Positions 62,351 to 64,000 of a stretch of DNA of 64,000 nucleotides are shown one piece after another. The stretch is from Bacteroidetes bacterium UBA7674 (lineage in GTDB: Bacteria; Bacteroidota; Bacteroidia; Chitinophagales; Chitinophagaceae). Where the stretch lies: the NCBI GenBank assembly GCA_002483105.1, contig DLHG01000004.1, positions 80,581-144,580 of the forward strand, given 5' to 3'. The position numbers and the translations under genes are program-made. The notes below the pieces were generated by a model. The model saw only the letters and a list, made by a program, of their open reading frames with translations. It was not told where the DNA came from and did no database searches. Positions within the stretch are counted from its first letter, which is position 1, and each line of letters starts with the position of its first letter.

Positions 62351-63200
62351 AACCACGGTTCATATAGCCAGGGCACTTATACACCTTCAGCTGGAAAGAA
62401 AGCGTGAATATTGCAGTCATGTACTGGTCTTTAGTGCTGGAGTTGCCGCGCTGCTTCCCTACTCTTCCTAAAGGGTCATTGGGTGTTACCTGAAGTGAGC
62501 GGTCTTGTAAATAGTAAGCTGCAGGTGGTTCATTGAGCTTTCCTGCAAATTTATCGCCACCTACGTAGTTGGTGCTTACATCATCTATATAGTCAGTAAG
62601 CGTAAGCCTGTCGGCTATCTCAAAGCCAAAGTTGATACCCGGCCTGAGCCAGTATTTCACACCAAAACCAACAGGAAAGCAAAAGCTGGTTTTGTTGTAT
62701 TTATTTTCTTCATAGCCCGGAAGATTCTGACCTTCTGTACCTATGTTTCTCAGGTAATAAGTTCTGTCGTTGTAGCGGGAATATGGATTATAGTAAAACA
62801 CCCCGAAGCCACCTGTGAGGTATGGAGTAAAGCGATGTTTCTCATCACCCGTAGCAAACTTGAAAAAATTAAACTCTGCCTGTATGCTGGCTTCTATTAT
62901 CTCACTTTGAAAATTCAGGTTCCGCTTTTTGTTGTATGCGTTGTCGGATAATTTATCATCGAAGCCGATATGCGCATAGTTCAGCGACACCTTACCTGAT
63001 ATATATGGATTGAAGTGGTAACGGAAAAACAAACCTCCCGCAGGGCGGATGTATTTAAAGCTGCGTTCGTTCAGGTCACCAAAATACTGTGCACCGCCAA
63101 CAGCAACGCCGGCCTCACCCGCACTGAAAAAAAACTGCGCGGATGCTACCTGTGAAACACACAACAAAATACCTATATATAAAAAAGCCTTTTTGATCAT
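62337..63200 (-). CDS. DUF6089/PorG-like outer membrane beta-barrel
   Basis: 287 residues. Signal peptide 1-21 (ASAQ), then GEAGVAVGGAQYFGDLN and strand-rich PYLTGGFGVFYYNPYSRY, IADRLTLTDYIDDVSTNYVG, the pattern of the DUF6089 family that includes PorG of the T9SS outer ring. In other Bacteroidota this gene lies beside nadK and upstream of an isoprenyl transferase and bamA, and nadK is beside it here. PorG identity is probable from family and synteny, not proven. Confidence 0.8.
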   Translation of the reverse strand: MIKKAFLYIGILLCVSQVASAQFFFSAGEAGVAVGGAQYFGDLNERSFKYIRPAGGLFFRYHFNPYISGKVSLNYAHIGFDDKLSDNAYNKKRNLNFQSEIIEASIQAEFNFFKFATGDEKHRFTPYLTGGFGVFYYNPYSRYNDRTYYLRNIGTEGQNLPGYEENKYNKTSFCFPVGFGVKYWLRPGINFGFEIADRLTLTDYIDDVSTNYVGGDKFAGKLNEPPAAYYLQDRSLQVTPNDPLGRVGKQRGNSSTKDQYMTAIFTLSFQLKVYKCPGYMNRGFNQE

Positions 63201-63238
63201 AGGGGTATACTATCAACTGTAAAAATAGAGTTTTATTG

Positions 63239-64000
63239 TCAGTTACGCCTGTCAATACCCCAATAGAGCTTCTGGCGGATGGTTTTCAAGAAGTTATGCT
63301 CATCAGGTCGAACCAGAGAAATCGTAAAATTCTCTTTTTTCACTGCCAGTTGGATGCTGCTGGTGATGGTCTCGGTACGGGAGTCCATTGTACATAAGAA
63401 CTGCTCGGCCCGGCCTTCTACCTCAAAAGAGATGACGTTATCATCGGGTACGACTATGGGTCGCGTATTCAGGTTGTGCGGCGCTACGGGTGTTATCACA
63501 AAGCTGGATGTCTGCGGGAATACCACCGGGCCGCCGGTGCTCAAGGAGTATCCTGTAGAGCCTGTTGGCGTGGCCACTACCAGCCCATCTGCCCAATAGG
63601 TATTGAGGAACTCACCATTCAGGTAAGTATGTATTTTGATCATGGAAGAGGAATCCTTCCGGTGTATGGTAAATTCATTGAGGGCGAACGGAGAACCGTC
63701 GAACAAAGGCACGCTGGAGTCCAGGTGTATGAGTGTTCTTTTTTCAAGCGTGTAGGAGCCGCGCACTAATGATACTATTGCTGCTTCTACTTCTTCTTCA
63801 GGTATAGCGGCAAGGAAGCCTAGTCTGCCAAGGTTAATACCAATTATAGGAATATTGCTATCGCCCACAAATGTTACCGTATCCAGCATGGTGCCATCAC
63901 CACCCAGGCTGAAAAGCATGTCGGTATGCATTGGAAGGTCCAGCTTTCCGGTGAACAGGCGCGGAGTATCGAGCTGAAACGGCAAGTATGGCTGTATGCG
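63239..64000 (-). CDS. nadK: NAD kinase (5' end beyond window)
   Basis: Phosphorylates NAD to NADP. The visible 253 codons include SLGGDGTMLDTV (the GGDG nucleotide site), GINLGRLGFLA and the C-terminal TPTGSTGYSLSTGGPVVFP catalytic loop. The reading frame remains open through base 64000, so the first about 40 residues lie outside the window and no true start is present (a TTG at 63985 is internal). It follows the usual nadK-DUF6089 order of the phylum. Confidence 0.95.
   Translation of the reverse strand, partial: RIQPYLPFQLDTPRLFTGKLDLPMHTDMLFSLGGDGTMLDTVTFVGDSNIPIIGINLGRLGFLAAIPEEEVEAAIVSLVRGSYTLEKRTLIHLDSSVPLFDGSPFALNEFTIHRKDSSSMIKIHTYLNGEFLNTYWADGLVVATPTGSTGYSLSTGGPVVFPQTSSFVITPVAPHNLNTRPIVVPDDNVISFEVEGRAEQFLCTMDSRTETITSSIQLAVKKENFTISLVRPDEHNFLKTIRQKLYWGIDRRN

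Noticed and set aside
1..64000. tRNA and rRNA genes
   Set aside because: I looked in the intergenic gaps for the T-loop GTTCGANTC pattern with matching acceptor stems and found none; small or atypical ones cannot be excluded without a covariance search.

Overview
The window is a chromosomal segment of a Bacteroidota bacterium, most likely Chitinophagales/Chitinophagaceae-like. The reasons are many secreted proteins with type IX secretion (T9SS) C-terminal sorting domains, a SusC/RagA-like TonB receptor, several T9SS machinery or regulator genes, promoters of the Bacteroidota type (TAnnTTTG, sometimes with an upstream TTG), and a housekeeping gene set typical of the phylum. The family-level placement is inference. 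I see no tRNA, rRNA, CRISPR array, intact transposase or prophage. The right edge cuts a NAD kinase gene.

Layout. 1-13 kb (mostly minus): a TlpA-like lipoprotein, HIT protein, greA, then an apparent operon (TonB receptor, 1331-residue secreted protein, PorV/PorQ-like barrel), a D-2-hydroxyacid dehydrogenase and ksgA. 13-18 kb (plus): leucyl aminopeptidase, pdxA, M16 peptidase, nitronate monooxygenase-like flavoprotein. 18-26.7 kb: small unknowns, an XRE regulator, a BNR/GH74-like propeller protein, two tandem secreted M1 aminopeptidases, TerC. 26.8-28.8 kb (minus): porQ and fabI. 28.9-32.3 kb (plus): a tight redox/sulfur cluster (thioredoxin, Crp/Fnr regulator, two small membrane proteins, rhodanese, OsmC, rhodanese-thioredoxin fusion). 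32.3-44 kb: a secreted unknown, a PorE-like TPR/propeller/OmpA protein, a DUF2130 coiled-coil protein, gcvP, a secreted protein with a histone-H1-like tail, a T9SS propeller cargo and a RecD-like helicase. 44.1-44.95 kb is non-coding and full of repeats. 45-53.7 kb: a giant S8 peptidase with Ig-like repeats, two lipoproteins, a front-end fatty acid desaturase with a putative small RNA upstream, and a DUF1761 membrane protein. 54-58 kb: a 62-residue orphan, an orphan ParA, and a TPR/MoxR pair. 58.3-64 kb: an AraC regulator, VOC and DUF6265 proteins, porX, a GNAT acetyltransferase, a DUF6089/PorG-like barrel and nadK (partial).

How the genes fit together. Protein export to the cell surface dominates. 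PorQ, a PorV-like barrel, a PorE-like envelope protein, PorX and a PorG-like protein lie scattered through the window beside at least five probable T9SS cargoes (two M1 peptidases, an S8 peptidase, two propeller proteins) and the large exported partner of the TonB receptor. The 28.9-32 kb cluster looks like one regulated unit for sulfane-sulfur or thiol stress.

Transcription units are well delimited by strong hairpins, several bidirectional between convergent genes. Three genes (ksgA, the aminopeptidase, the M16 peptidase) have a TAnnTTTG box only 4-5 bases before the ATG, which predicts leaderless mRNAs. The least explained features are the promoter-to-terminator unit at about 52866-53064, the 22-bp tandem repeats at about 44316-44381, and the secreted lysine-rich protein at 39955. 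I did not find a clearly new defence or mobile system.
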